Assembly (NCBI GenBank): GCA_947503655.1
Contig: CANNEP010000017.1
Coordinates: 1 to 44,925, forward strand
Length of the DNA stretch: 44,925 nt
Source of the DNA: an uncultured Microbacterium sp.
GTDB lineage: Bacteria > Actinomycetota > Actinomycetes > Actinomycetales > Microbacteriaceae
Reading direction: 5' to 3'
Part shown: positions 1 through 8,650 of the stretch, piece by piece
Position numbering within the stretch: position 1 is the stretch's first letter
Layout of the letters: every line of letters starts with the position of its first letter
The notes under the pieces: model-generated
What the model was told of the DNA's origin: nothing
The model's database searches: none
Seen by the model: only the letters and a program-made list of their open reading frames with translations
Program-made: the position numbers and the translations under genes

Positions 1-737
1 TGCTTCTCGTGGGTTGCGAAGCAGACGTGGTGCATGCGGGGGCCGTCGCCACCGGTCATCGCGGTGTCGTGCACGGTGGGCTTGCGGCGCATCCACGCGG
101 CGTACACCGTGCCCTCTTCGTCTTGGATGTCTTCGGTCACGCGGAAGCCGAGGTCCTGCATGTACTTGACGGCGCGGGGGACGTCTGGCGTGACCTGGTT
201 GAAGTGGTCCAGACGCACGAGCTCACCGGGGATGTGCAGGTCGTAGCGCCATGACATGCGCTCCTGGTGGTCGGACTGGAAGAAGAACTCGTACGGAAAG
301 CCGAGCGGGTCAACAACGCGCACCGAGTCACCGATACCGTCAACGAAGCCGTTCGGCTCGCGACGCACGTCGCAGCCGAGCTCGGTGAAGAATGCGACGG
401 CAGCATCAAGGTCTTGGGGCGTGCGCACGCGGTAGGAGAACACGCGCACAGCCGCAACGTCACCCTTACGCAGGATGAGGTTGTGGTGGATGAACTCCTC
501 GGTCGAGCGCAGGTAGATCGCCGTGTCGTCTTCCTTCGTCACGTACAGGCCGAGGATGTCGACGTAGAACTGGCGGGAGGCCGCCAGGTCGGTAACGATG
601 AGCTCCATGTACGCGCAACGCAGGATGTCGGGCGGCGAAGCTTGGGGCGTGGCGACCGGGTTGTCGGTCTTGATCTGTGACTCCTGGGATACCCAGAATC
701 CCGAGGAGGTCAGCGTCATATTGTCGCGGTGAGTCAT
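1..737 (-). CDS. hpaD: Homoprotocatechuate 2,3-dioxygenase (3'-truncated by window start)
   Basis: Extradiol ring-cleavage dioxygenase that opens 3,4-dihydroxyphenylacetate to 5-carboxymethyl-2-hydroxymuconate semialdehyde. 245 codons are visible, reading toward position 1, and the C-terminus is outside the window. Two vicinal-oxygen-chelate modules are seen. In LDHFNQ, His178 and Asn180, then His223 and His237 (in MHHVCF), match the spacing of metal ligand His155, Asn157, second-sphere His200 and ligand His214 of the Brevibacterium fuscum enzyme with a constant offset of 23. The third ligand (Glu267 there) lies beyond the window edge. The start is ATG at 737 with AAGGA about 9 bases upstream. 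It sits 17 bases after hpaE in the same operon. Whether it uses Fe or Mn (as Arthrobacter MndD does) cannot be read from sequence. Confidence 0.93.
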   Translation of the reverse strand, partial: MTHRDNMTLTSSGFWVSQESQIKTDNPVATPQASPPDILRCAYMELIVTDLAASRQFYVDILGLYVTKEDDTAIYLRSTEEFIHHNLILRKGDVAAVRVFSYRVRTPQDLDAAVAFFTELGCDVRREPNGFVDGIGDSVRVVDPLGFPYEFFFQSDHQERMSWRYDLHIPGELVRLDHFNQVTPDVPRAVKYMQDLGFRVTEDIQDEEGTVYAAWMRRKPTVHDTAMTGGDGPRMHHVCFATHEK

Positions 738-754
738 GTCAGAGCGTCCTTGCT

Positions 755-2251
755 TTACTGCTTGCCGAAGGTGGGGTTGTGCGGTTCGCCCAGCGTGATG
801 TGGACGGCCTGCTGGTCGGTGTAGAAGTCGATCGAGCGGTAGCCGCCCTCGTGACCGAGGCCGGAAGCCTTGACGCCACCGAAGGGGGTACGCAGGTCGC
901 GCACGTTGTTGCTGTTGAGCCACACCATGCCGGCCTCGATCGACTGCGCAAAGTTGTGGGCGCGCTTGAGGTCGCTGGTCCACACGTAGGCGGCGAGGCC
1001 GTACTTCGTGTTGTTTGCCAGCGCGAGTGCCTCTTCGTCGGTGTCGAACGGCGTGATCGCGACGACCGGTCCGAAGATCTCCTCCTGGAAAATGCGGGCG
1101 TCGGGTGCGACGTCAGCAAATACCGTCGGGGCGACGGAGTTTCCGGTGGGGAAGCCCTCGGGGCGGCCGCCGCCAGCAACCAAACGGCCCTCGGTCTTGC
1201 CGAGCTCGACGTAGCTCATGACCTTTTCGTAGTGCTCCGGGTGCACGAGCGCGCCGACCTCGGTGGTCGGGTCTTGCGGGTCGCCCACCTTGATGCGCTT
1301 GGCCTGAGCGGCATAGCGCTCCACGAACTCGTCGTAGACCTCGCGCTGCACGATGATGCGTGAGCCAGCTGTGCAGCGCTCGCCGTTCAGCGAGAACACG
1401 CCGAAGATGCAGGCGTTGATCGCCTCGTCCAGGTCAGCATCGGCGAACACGATCGCCGGGCTTTTGCCGCCAAGCTCCATCGACAGGCCCTTGAGGTAGG
1501 GCGCTGCGTTGCCGAAGATGATCTGGCCGGTGCGGCTCTCGCCGGTGAAGGAGATGAGCGGAACCTCGGGGTGCTTGACGAGGGCATCGCCAGCGTCTTC
1601 GCCGAGACCGTTGACGAGGTTGAAGACACCCTGGGGGAGCCCCGCCTCTTCAAAGATGCCTGCCCACAGCGACGCCGACAGCGGCGTGAACTCGGCGGGC
1701 TTCAGAACGACGGTGTTACCGGTCGCCAGCGCGGGGCCCAGCTTCCACGACTCGAGCATGAAGGGCGTGTTCCACGGCGTGATGAGACCGGCGACACCGA
1801 TCGGCTTGCGGTTCACGTAGTTCATCTGCTTGCCCGGAACCTTGAACGCGTTGTCGTGCTGCGCCACGATCAGGTCGGCGAAGAAGCGGAAGTTTTCGGC
1901 GGCACGACGAGCTTGGCCGAGGGCCTGCGTGATCGGCAGACCCGAGTCGAAGCTCTCCAGCTCCGCGAGGCGCTTGTCGCGCGACTCGACGATGTCAGCG
2001 ATCTTGTGCAGAATTCGCGAGCGCTCGCGGGGGAGCATCTTGGGCCACGGGCCCTCGGTGAAGGCGCGACGCGCGGCAGCGACGGCCTTGTCAATGTCGG
2101 CCTTCTTGCCGGCGGCAGCCTGCAGGTAGGTTTCGTTGGTTACCGGGTCGAGCACGTCAAACGTGTCGCCATCTACCGAGTCAACGAACTGGCCGTCGAT
2201 GTAGTGCTGAATGCGTGCCGGCAGGTCGGCCGGGATGTGGCGTTCGGTCAT
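755..2251 (-). CDS. hpaE: 5-carboxymethyl-2-hydroxymuconate semialdehyde dehydrogenase
   Basis: 498-residue NAD-dependent aldehyde dehydrogenase that oxidises the ring-cleavage product of HpaD to the dicarboxylic acid. Visible ALDH landmarks are Asn161 in ITPWN, the FTGESRTG glycine motif near 235-242, the general base Glu259 in MELGGKSP, and the nucleophile Cys293 in GERCTAG. Length is normal for the family. The start is ATG at 2251, preceded by GAGGACACC that overlaps the stop of the upstream regulator gene. It lies between the GntR regulator and hpaD, with gaps of 7 and 17 bases. The substrate assignment rests on the neighbouring hpaD and FAH genes; a related semialdehyde dehydrogenase is the only realistic alternative. 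Confidence 0.92.
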   Translation of the reverse strand: MTERHIPADLPARIQHYIDGQFVDSVDGDTFDVLDPVTNETYLQAAAGKKADIDKAVAAARRAFTEGPWPKMLPRERSRILHKIADIVESRDKRLAELESFDSGLPITQALGQARRAAENFRFFADLIVAQHDNAFKVPGKQMNYVNRKPIGVAGLITPWNTPFMLESWKLGPALATGNTVVLKPAEFTPLSASLWAGIFEEAGLPQGVFNLVNGLGEDAGDALVKHPEVPLISFTGESRTGQIIFGNAAPYLKGLSMELGGKSPAIVFADADLDEAINACIFGVFSLNGERCTAGSRIIVQREVYDEFVERYAAQAKRIKVGDPQDPTTEVGALVHPEHYEKVMSYVELGKTEGRLVAGGGRPEGFPTGNSVAPTVFADVAPDARIFQEEIFGPVVAITPFDTDEEALALANNTKYGLAAYVWTSDLKRAHNFAQSIEAGMVWLNSNNVRDLRTPFGGVKASGLGHEGGYRSIDFYTDQQAVHITLGEPHNPTFGKQ

Positions 2252-2258
2252 GGTGTCC

Positions 2259-2957
2259 TCAGTTCTGTGGGGTGAGGCCGCGCGCTTCGCGGTAGGCCTG
2301 AAGGGTGTGCCAGCGGTGTGCCCTGGCGGCTTCTTCGATCTCGCGCGGGTCGGCGCCGGTGCGGATCAAGCGGAGAATTTCGCCGTGTTCGGCGACGGAG
2401 TGGCGTGCGCGGCCGGGAACGAACGCGAACGTCGAGTCACGAAGCCCAGCGAGGCGCACCCAGTCGCGCTGCACGAGTTCGACGAGGTGTGCGTTGGGGC
2501 ACACCTCAAACAGGGTGGCGTGAAACTGCTGGTTCAGAATCGTGAAGGTGTGCGGGTCAAAGTGGTCCAGCAACGCCTCCATACGTTCGTTGATGGCGGC
2601 GGCACGAGCGAGCGTGGCTTCGTCGAGCAGGGGAGCGCTGAGCGCGGTGGCAGCGCCCTCGATAATGCCGAGTGACTCCATCGTGTTGACGTAGTCGGCA
2701 GCGTTCACGAGCGTCACTTTCGCACCCACGTTGCGCTCGAAGGTCACGAGTCCTTCGGCTTCGAGGCGACGAATCGCTTCGCGCACCGGAACCACGCTCA
2801 TCTCCAGCTGATCAGCAATGGTTCCGAGCACCAGACGGTAGCCCGGGCCGTATTCCTGACGGTTGATGCGCTCGCGCACCCATTCGTAGGCGCGCTCCGA
2901 CTTGGAGCTCGCGCTGGGGACAGCGTCCTCGCCAGCGATTGCGAGGTTAGGCACCAT
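2259..2957 (-). CDS. GntR-family (FCD subgroup) transcriptional regulator
   Basis: 232-residue regulator. Residues about 18-85 form the winged helix of the GntR family (IADQLEMSVVPVREAIRRLEAEGLV). Residues about 95-225 form an all-helical FCD ligand-binding domain with the usual metal-site residues, an Asn and His in LNQQFHATL followed by later histidines. The gene is embedded in the homoprotocatechuate operon: its ATG overlaps the end of the FAH-RraA gene by 11 bases, and hpaE follows 7 bases later. It probably senses a pathway intermediate and controls the promoter region between this operon and the divergent transporter. The ligand is not deducible from sequence. Confidence 0.88.
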   Translation of the reverse strand: MVPNLAIAGEDAVPSASSKSERAYEWVRERINRQEYGPGYRLVLGTIADQLEMSVVPVREAIRRLEAEGLVTFERNVGAKVTLVNAADYVNTMESLGIIEGAATALSAPLLDEATLARAAAINERMEALLDHFDPHTFTILNQQFHATLFEVCPNAHLVELVQRDWVRLAGLRDSTFAFVPGRARHSVAEHGEILRLIRTGADPREIEEAARAHRWHTLQAYREARGLTPQN

Positions 2958-4413
2958 GCTCAGCCTCGTATCGTGCGCGCCATTCGGCGTTCATGGGAAA
3001 GAGGCCGTCGACGGGGTGCCCGGCGGCAACCTGCTGTGCGATCCAGCCGTCTTCGTCCTCCTGGGCGAGGGCGTCGTTGACGACTTCTTCGACCATGGCG
3101 GGCGGAATCACAATCACGCCGTCGTTGTCGCCGACGATGATGTCTCCGGGCTGTACCGTGGTTCCGCCACACGCAATCGTGATGTCGTGGTCGAACGGCA
3201 CGTGCTTGCGGCCGAGCACCGCGGGGTGGGCGCCGTTCGAGTAAATCGGTAGGCCAACCGCCTGCACGGCGTCGAAGTCACGCACGCCACCATCGGTCAC
3301 GATGCCGGCGGCGCGGGCCGCATTGGCGCGGATCGCGAGGATGTCGCCGAGCGTGCCTGAGCCCTTTTCGCCGCGCGCTTCGATGACGAGAACTTCACCC
3401 TCGCGCACGGCGTCAAACGCCCGCTTCTGGGCGTTGTAGCCGCCACCGAGGGTCTTGAACAGGTCTTCGCGGTTGGGCACGAAGCGCAGCGTCTTGGCGG
3501 TGCCGACGAGCTTCGCGTCGGGGTGCATCGGGCGCACGCCGTCGATCGTGACGTTGTTGAGGCCGCGCTTGCGCAGCTGCGCCGAGAGCCCGGCGACCGG
3601 CGTACGCATGAGTTTGTCGTAGAGCTCTGCGCTCAACGCGGGCTGTGGTTCCGCCATGCCAGCAGCCTCGCGCGAACCCCACGCTTCGATACGCTGCGTG
3701 TCGTCGACGGCGGGGAGTGAGCCGAGCGTCGCGTCGAACTCGACGGTGCCCTGGGTGACGGTGGTGGTGAGCTTGCCGCTGGTCAGTTCGGTGCCGGGAA
3801 CATCGATTTCGATGTCAACGACGTCGCCCGGAACCACGACGGAAGACCCCGCGGGGGTGCCGGTGAGAATAATGTCGCCACGCTCCAGCGTGAAGTGCTG
3901 CGAGAGGTCGGCGATGAGCTGCGTGAGTGGGAAGAACATTCCCGAGGAGTTGTCGTCTTGCGCGATGGTTCCGTTGACCCACGCGCGGACGCGGATGTTT
4001 GTCGGGTCGACGGCGCGGGCATCGATGAGTTGCGCGCCGATCGGGGTGAAGCCATCGCCACCCTTGTTGCGCACGTTGGAGCCCTTGTCGTTAGCACGCA
4101 GGTCGTAGAGACCGAAGTCGTTCGCGGCGGTGATCCACCCGACCGCGTCCCACGCGGTGTCGCGCGTGAGGTTTCGGGCGTCGGTGCCGATGACGACGGC
4201 GATCTCAGCTTCAAAGGCGAGAAGTTCAGTGCCGGCGGGGCGCACGATTGTGCCGCCGGTCGGAGCAACAGAGGAAGACGGCTTGAAGAAGTACGACGGG
4301 TGTGCCGGCTTTCGACCACGCTGTGCTGCGCGGGATTCGTATGCCAAGTGCACGGCGATGATCTTGCCCGGGCGCACGGGGAGGGCGGCGAATCGAGGAT
4401 CGAGATCCGTCAT
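2947..4413 (-). CDS. FAH-family isomerase/decarboxylase fused to an RraA-like aldolase domain
   Basis: 488 residues with two enzyme domains. Residues about 1-255 are a fumarylacetoacetate-hydrolase fold of the HpaG type (YFFKPSSSV, and acidic metal ligands in LAFEAEIAVVIG). HpaG decarboxylates 5-oxo-pent-3-ene-1,2,5-tricarboxylate and isomerises the product. Residues about 285-485 are an RraA-like/HMG aldolase domain with the G-D-I-L-A-x-R-A-N-A stretch and VTDGGVRD, containing the Arg-Asp pair used by class II pyruvate aldolases and oxaloacetate decarboxylases of that family. I chose ATG 4413 because AAAAGGAGCACAAC lies directly in front of it; the longer open frame has no such site. It is the first gene of the minus-strand operon. 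The RraA part might do the last, pyruvate-releasing cleavage (normally HpaI) or decarboxylation; that is inference. Confidence 0.85.
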   Translation of the reverse strand: MTDLDPRFAALPVRPGKIIAVHLAYESRAAQRGRKPAHPSYFFKPSSSVAPTGGTIVRPAGTELLAFEAEIAVVIGTDARNLTRDTAWDAVGWITAANDFGLYDLRANDKGSNVRNKGGDGFTPIGAQLIDARAVDPTNIRVRAWVNGTIAQDDNSSGMFFPLTQLIADLSQHFTLERGDIILTGTPAGSSVVVPGDVVDIEIDVPGTELTSGKLTTTVTQGTVEFDATLGSLPAVDDTQRIEAWGSREAAGMAEPQPALSAELYDKLMRTPVAGLSAQLRKRGLNNVTIDGVRPMHPDAKLVGTAKTLRFVPNREDLFKTLGGGYNAQKRAFDAVREGEVLVIEARGEKGSGTLGDILAIRANAARAAGIVTDGGVRDFDAVQAVGLPIYSNGAHPAVLGRKHVPFDHDITIACGGTTVQPGDIIVGDNDGVIVIPPAMVEEVVNDALAQEDEDGWIAQQVAAGHPVDGLFPMNAEWRARYEAEHGA

Positions 4414-4491
4414 GAGTTGTGCTCCTTTTGCTCGAACTCGGCGGGCCGGTGATCTCGCTTTCGCGAAACTCGACCTTGAGTCATATCTGAA

Positions 4492-4503
4492 ATCGTATAT
4501 CAT
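4492..4503. promoter_or_regulatory. Candidate GntR operator in the divergent hpa/transporter promoter region
   Basis: ATCGTATATCAT is an imperfect palindrome around a GTATA core, like the TNGTNNNACNA-type sites bound by FCD GntR proteins. It lies in the 153-base AT-richer gap between the start of the FAH-RraA gene (4413) and the divergent MHS transporter (4567). The adjoining ATATCTGAAAT may contribute a second half-site. Assignment is by position and loose pattern only. Confidence 0.3.
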
Positions 4504-4566
4504 CATCTCAAGCCCGGCAACGATTGCCTGATTTTGATCGCCGGCACATGACAAAGGAGTCCCCCC

Positions 4567-5949
4567 ATGAGTGCAGACAAAGGGTCAGCGCTAACGCCGA
4601 CCGGCACCATCTCTAGTACCGCTGATCGTCGCCGCGTCGTATTCGCAACCGTCGTCGGAACCGCCATCGAGTGGTACGACTTCTTCACGTACGCCGGTGC
4701 AACCGCCCTGGTGTTTGTTCCGTTGTTCTTCGCGGGCGCCGGTGAGCAGTTCGCTGGCGTCGTGGCCTTCCTTGGTGTGGGCCTCAGCTTCCTCTTCCGC
4801 CCGCTCGGTGCATTCCTGGCCGGTCACTACGGTGACAAGCTGGGTCGCCGCAAGGTGCTGATGATTACGCTCATCGGTATGGGTGCGGCCACTGCGCTTA
4901 TTGGTGTGTTGCCGACGTACGCGACGATTGGTATCGCGGCTCCGATCCTGCTGCTGACGCTGCGCGTCGTGCAGGGTATTTCGGCCGGTGGCGAGTGGGG
5001 CGGCGCCGTGCTGATGGCCGTCGAACACGCGCCGAAAGACAAGCGCGGCCTGTTCGGGGCAGCGCCGCAGATCGGTGTGCCGCTGGGTCTGCTGCTCTCG
5101 TCCGGCGTCCTGGCAACGATGCGCGCCATTGCTGGTGAGCAGGGCTTCCTGGAGTGGGGTTGGCGTGTGCCGTTCCTGCTTTCGGTGGTCTTGATCGGCG
5201 TCGGTTACTGGATTCGCCGTGGCGTCGAAGAAAGCCCGGTATTCGCTGAGATCGCGGAGCGTGCTGGTCAGACCCGCACCCCGATTGTGCAGCTGCTGAA
5301 GAAGCACCTGATTCTGGTGCTCATCGCCGCCCTCGTCTTCGCCGGTAACAACGCTGTCGGCTACATGACCACGGGCGGCTACATCCAGCGCTACACGACC
5401 GACCCGAAGGGAACGGTTCAGGCCGACGCGACGATCATCCTCTGGATCGTTGCCGCCTCCGCCGTCTCGTGGCTGATCTTTACGTGGCTCGCTGGCTGGC
5501 TCTCCGACAAGATTGGCCGCCGCAACACCTACATCATCGGGTGGATTATTCAGCTCGTGGGTGTGTTCACACTGTTCCCGCTGGTCAACACCGGTTCGCT
5601 CGTGAACATTGCGCTCGCACTGATCTTCCTCACCGTTGGTCTCGGCCTGACGTACGGCCCGCAGGCTGCGTTCTGCACCGAGCTGTTCCCGGCGTCGATT
5701 CGCTTCTCCGGCGTCTCGATCTCGTACGCGATCGGTGCCATCCTCGGTGGTGCGTTCGCGCCCGCCATTGCTGAGGCGATTGTGAAGGCAACCGGTTCGA
5801 CCGAGAACGTCACCTGGTACCTCGCCGGTATGACGATCATTGGTTTGATCGCGACGCTGCTGTTGAAGGACCGCGCCCGCATTCCGCTGGGTCCGGATGC
5901 TGAAGAAGAGCAGTCGGTCAGCCCGGTCTACGGCCTGTCGAAGGCATAA
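4567..5949 (+). CDS. MHS-family MFS transporter, probably for 4-hydroxyphenylacetate or homoprotocatechuate
   Basis: 460-residue metabolite:proton symporter with about twelve membrane segments. The family signatures are clear: GTAIEWYDFFTY at the first helix, the loop motif GDKLGRRK after helix 2, and QGISAGGEWGG in helix 4. It has a strong Shine-Dalgarno (AAAGGAG) 8 bases before ATG 4567. Because it is divergent from the homoprotocatechuate genes and shares their promoter region, import of 4-hydroxyphenylacetate or a related aromatic acid is likely. The substrate is inferred from context. The gene ends just before a strong terminator. Confidence 0.85.
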   Translation: MSADKGSALTPTGTISSTADRRRVVFATVVGTAIEWYDFFTYAGATALVFVPLFFAGAGEQFAGVVAFLGVGLSFLFRPLGAFLAGHYGDKLGRRKVLMITLIGMGAATALIGVLPTYATIGIAAPILLLTLRVVQGISAGGEWGGAVLMAVEHAPKDKRGLFGAAPQIGVPLGLLLSSGVLATMRAIAGEQGFLEWGWRVPFLLSVVLIGVGYWIRRGVEESPVFAEIAERAGQTRTPIVQLLKKHLILVLIAALVFAGNNAVGYMTTGGYIQRYTTDPKGTVQADATIILWIVAASAVSWLIFTWLAGWLSDKIGRRNTYIIGWIIQLVGVFTLFPLVNTGSLVNIALALIFLTVGLGLTYGPQAAFCTELFPASIRFSGVSISYAIGAILGGAFAPAIAEAIVKATGSTENVTWYLAGMTIIGLIATLLLKDRARIPLGPDAEEEQSVSPVYGLSKA

Positions 5950-5962
5950 CGCGCCACAGAAG

Positions 5963-6003
5963 ACGCCCCGACCCGGTCATTTCGATCGGGTCGGGGCGTT
6001 TCG
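5963..6003 (+). terminator. Rho-independent terminator after the MHS transporter
   Basis: A perfect 13-base stem ACGCCCCGACCCG / CGGGTCGGGGCGT with an 11-base loop is followed by TTT. It begins 13 bases after the transporter stop and can also serve the convergent DUF2165 gene that ends at 6011. Confidence 0.85.
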
Positions 6004-6010
6004 TCGTGAG

Positions 6011-6526
6011 TTACTGAGCGCGGTCAGATTCGGGAGCGGGGGAGTTCAACGCGAGCAGTGCCGCAAAAACACCCCACAGGATCGCGAGCGGCATGGCGGT
6101 GTCTTTACCGTTCCACGAGCTCGATTGCCACATCGCGAACCACTCCGAGCCGATCACGATGAAGCCAATGAACCAGATCGCCAGGCCCACGCCGTACGCG
6201 GCATAGCCCCACGTGCGGGCGCGGTCATACGTGGCGTTGTCGGCGCGACGGCTCATGAAGAGCTTCACGCCACCGATGAGACCGAGGGCGGCAAATGCAC
6301 CCTCAGCCACGATGATGCCGATGTAGCCCACCATCCAAACCCATGGTTCCGTGATGGCGCGCCACATCAGCGCGTTGCCTTCGAAGGTCGTGTCCATCGA
6401 TAGCACGTGCTTCACGAACTGATAGTTCGAGTCGAAGTCCATGAGGTTTCCCATGAACACGAAGAGCCCATAGAGGCCAGCACAGAACACAGTGAACGCC
6501 TGCAAGAGGCGAAGCGGATGATTCAT
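6011..6526 (-). CDS. DUF2165 family integral membrane protein
   Basis: 171-residue protein with four predicted membrane helices (around residues 10-28, 60-88, 105-127 and 140-160). It has the aromatic-rich pattern of the DUF2165 family, for example NYQFVKHVLSMDTTF and EPWVWMVGYIG between helices 1 and 2. The biochemical role of the family is not known to me. Its start overlaps the preceding DUF4177-like gene by 4 bases (ATGA), so the two are translationally coupled and probably act with the ThDP enzyme further upstream. Confidence 0.8.
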   Translation of the reverse strand: MNHPLRLLQAFTVFCAGLYGLFVFMGNLMDFDSNYQFVKHVLSMDTTFEGNALMWRAITEPWVWMVGYIGIIVAEGAFAALGLIGGVKLFMSRRADNATYDRARTWGYAAYGVGLAIWFIGFIVIGSEWFAMWQSSSWNGKDTAMPLAILWGVFAALLALNSPAPESDRAQ

Positions 6527-6711
6527 TTGGCTACCTTTCGTGTGAACACCAAATCAAGATGGGGATGTACGTCTGACTCAAAGTGGAGAGCCTGCACAAA
6601 CTCCCATCCGTCGGTCGCACGCGCGCGAATGACGTCACGGTAATCGTCGTCGTACCGAAAACCAGTGCGAATACGCGCTGCTGGAATCCGTACAAATTCG
6701 TACTCTTGCAT
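6523..6711 (-). CDS. Small DUF4177-like protein
   Basis: 62-residue soluble protein beginning MQEYEFVRIP and containing a GWEFVQALHF core, which matches the small DUF4177 fold. The start at 6711 is supported by AGGAGGT 8 bases upstream. It overlaps the DUF2165 gene by 4 bases and follows the ThDP-enzyme gene after 65 bases. No function is known for the family; a small binding or regulatory partner is possible. Confidence 0.75.
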   Translation of the reverse strand: MQEYEFVRIPAARIRTGFRYDDDYRDVIRARATDGWEFVQALHFESDVHPHLDLVFTRKVAK

Positions 6712-6776
6712 GTCGCGACCTCCTGTGAGGCCACCTTGGCAGGGGAGAAGGCCCCCGTCAAGCCCAGTATCGAACG

Positions 6777-8453
6777 CTAGCGAGTGTTCTCCGACACGAT
6801 CGTGGGCGACGCGTTCACGCGGATAATCTCCTCCTGATACGGCGCAATGATGGTTCCGGAAATGCGGCAGTCCAGCATCAAAAACTTGCGCTCGCTCGGG
6901 TCGAGCTTGACCCACTCGGCCAGGCGATCGAGGTCGGCGAGCTCGCGCACGACGACACCTTCGGCACCGACGGCCTCGGCGAGACCCGCGAAGTTCACTT
7001 CGGGAATCAGCATCGGCCCGGTCGCAAGGCCCTTGAGGCCGTACAGGTTGACCTCGGCACCGTACGCGGCGTCATTCCAAATCACACCAATGCCGTGGCC
7101 GGCAGCCGCGCGTACCGCTGACTCGAGGTCGGCGAGCGCCATCAGTCCGCCGCCATCACCGGAGTTGAGGACGACGGTGGCAGAAGGCTTTGCGCGGGTC
7201 GCGCCGACGACGCTGGGGAACCCCATGCCGATCGACTGGTATGCGGTGCCGATCATCATGTGGCGATCGGGAGAGGCGACGGGCCAATACATGTTGCCCC
7301 AGCCGAGGAAGTGCCCACCGTCGGTCACGACAACGCGGTCTTCGGGCAGGAGTTCGGCCAGACGAATCGCAAGCGAACGCGGGTCGAGGCGGCCATCGGG
7401 CGCCTGCGCGTCGCCGGGCTCCCGCTTGAGCGCCGCGGCAATGTTGACCTGCTCGCGCCAGGGCTCACCGGTGCGCTCACCGAGCTGTGCGGTGAGGGCG
7501 CGGGCGACAATGGCGGCGTCGCCGCGGATGAAGGAACCAACGTGCGGGTGCGTTGCGGAGGGTGCGGTGTCGACCTGAATCACCGTGGTACCAGGAGCGA
7601 AGAGCTCACCAAAGCGCATCGTGAACTGGTTGAGGCCGGCGCCGAAGACCACGGCAACGTCGGCTTCGCGAACGAGTTCCATGGCACCTTCGGCGCCGAA
7701 ACCGCCGGTTACACCGAGGTCGTACTGCTGCTCGGGGAAAATGCCGCGGCCGAGGGCCGTGGACGACGTCAGCGCACCCGTTGCGGCGGCAAGCTCACCG
7801 AGCGCAACGCCTGCGTCGGCAAGCCACGCGCCGACACCGGCGAGCAGGTACGGCTTCTTCGCGGTGGTCAGGGCTGCGGCGGCAGCGGCAACGTGCGCGT
7901 GCATGACCTCGCCCTGCACTTCGATCGCTGCGGGGCGGCGCAGTTCGGGGAGCGGCGGGACCTCGCCGGCTTCAGTCGCCGAGACATCGTACGGGAGCGC
8001 CAAGACCACCGGCACGCGGAAGTTGAGGGCGTGCTCAATCGCAATGATCGTCGTGGCGGCAGCATCGGTGCGGCCCACCGTATAGGTGCGCGCGCCAACG
8101 CCGGCGGCAAGGGCGATCTGGTCAACATCCCACGGGCGAGGGCCGCTCGTCGGCTCATCGCCGACCACGAGCACAAGCGGAATGCGTGCCTGCGCCGCCT
8201 CGGCAAGACCGGTCAGCGTATTGGTGAAGCCAGCGCCATACGTTGCGGTGGCGACGGCCAGCCCGCCGCCAGCGCGGTAGTACGCGTCAGCGGCGACCAC
8301 GCCACCCATTTCATGGCGAACAGCGGTGAACGTGACAGACCCGGAGCGCTCCAGCGCATCCAAGAAGTAGGCATTGCCATTGCCCATGACGCCGAAGATG
8401 TGATCGGTGTGGGCGGCCAAAGCGTGCGCAACGTGCGCAGAAACGGTAGACAT
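6777..8453 (-). CDS. Thiamine-diphosphate-dependent enzyme (acetolactate synthase/2-oxoacid decarboxylase-like)
   Basis: 558 residues with the three-domain layout of ThDP enzymes. The N-terminal Pyr domain carries the activating glutamate in VRHEMGGVVAADAY (about residue 47). A central domain covers about 185-320. The C-terminal PP domain carries the GDGG...N cofactor motif (NSGDGGGLMAL... ending VIWNDAAYG). I chose ATG 8453 because CAGGAG lies just upstream and the Pyr domain begins here; about 40 further upstream residues have no family resemblance. Substrate is unknown. Acetolactate synthase-like lyase, benzoylformate decarboxylase-like or arylpyruvate decarboxylase are all possible. The last would fit the nearby 4-hydroxyphenylacetate route, but that is speculation. 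Confidence 0.82.
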   Translation of the reverse strand: MSTVSAHVAHALAAHTDHIFGVMGNGNAYFLDALERSGSVTFTAVRHEMGGVVAADAYYRAGGGLAVATATYGAGFTNTLTGLAEAAQARIPLVLVVGDEPTSGPRPWDVDQIALAAGVGARTYTVGRTDAAATTIIAIEHALNFRVPVVLALPYDVSATEAGEVPPLPELRRPAAIEVQGEVMHAHVAAAAAALTTAKKPYLLAGVGAWLADAGVALGELAAATGALTSSTALGRGIFPEQQYDLGVTGGFGAEGAMELVREADVAVVFGAGLNQFTMRFGELFAPGTTVIQVDTAPSATHPHVGSFIRGDAAIVARALTAQLGERTGEPWREQVNIAAALKREPGDAQAPDGRLDPRSLAIRLAELLPEDRVVVTDGGHFLGWGNMYWPVASPDRHMMIGTAYQSIGMGFPSVVGATRAKPSATVVLNSGDGGGLMALADLESAVRAAAGHGIGVIWNDAAYGAEVNLYGLKGLATGPMLIPEVNFAGLAEAVGAEGVVVRELADLDRLAEWVKLDPSERKFLMLDCRISGTIIAPYQEEIIRVNASPTIVSENTR

Positions 8454-8578
8454 ACGGCTCCTGAGACAGAAACGGAAAAAGGTGAACTGATCCGTATATG
8501 TCTCGCGCGATCGTCGGCAGTGGCGGTCGGCTGAGTGCCCATTTTTCGAGCACCGGGGCATGAAGCCCGGACTCATTC

Positions 8579-8584
8579 ACTATA
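8579..8584 (-). promoter_or_regulatory. Possible -10 element for the ThDP-enzyme gene
   Basis: On the minus strand TATAGT occurs 125 bases before the ATG at 8453, downstream of the terminator at 8605-8640. No convincing -35 box accompanies it, so this is a weak call. Confidence 0.25.
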
Positions 8585-8604
8585 GAGGACGAGCCCGGAA
8601 ACGA

Positions 8605-8640
8605 CAGTGGGGGTGCGGATCGAAATCCGCACCCCCACTG
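8605..8640 (-). terminator. Perfect 16-bp hairpin terminator after the lipoprotein gene
   Basis: CAGTGGGGGTGCGGAT pairs perfectly with ATCCGCACCCCCACTG around a 4-base loop, 10 bases past the stop of the minus-strand lipoprotein gene. On the minus strand it is followed by TCGTTT. It insulates the lipoprotein gene from the downstream ThDP-enzyme gene. Confidence 0.85.
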
Positions 8641-8650
8641 GGAAACGTGT

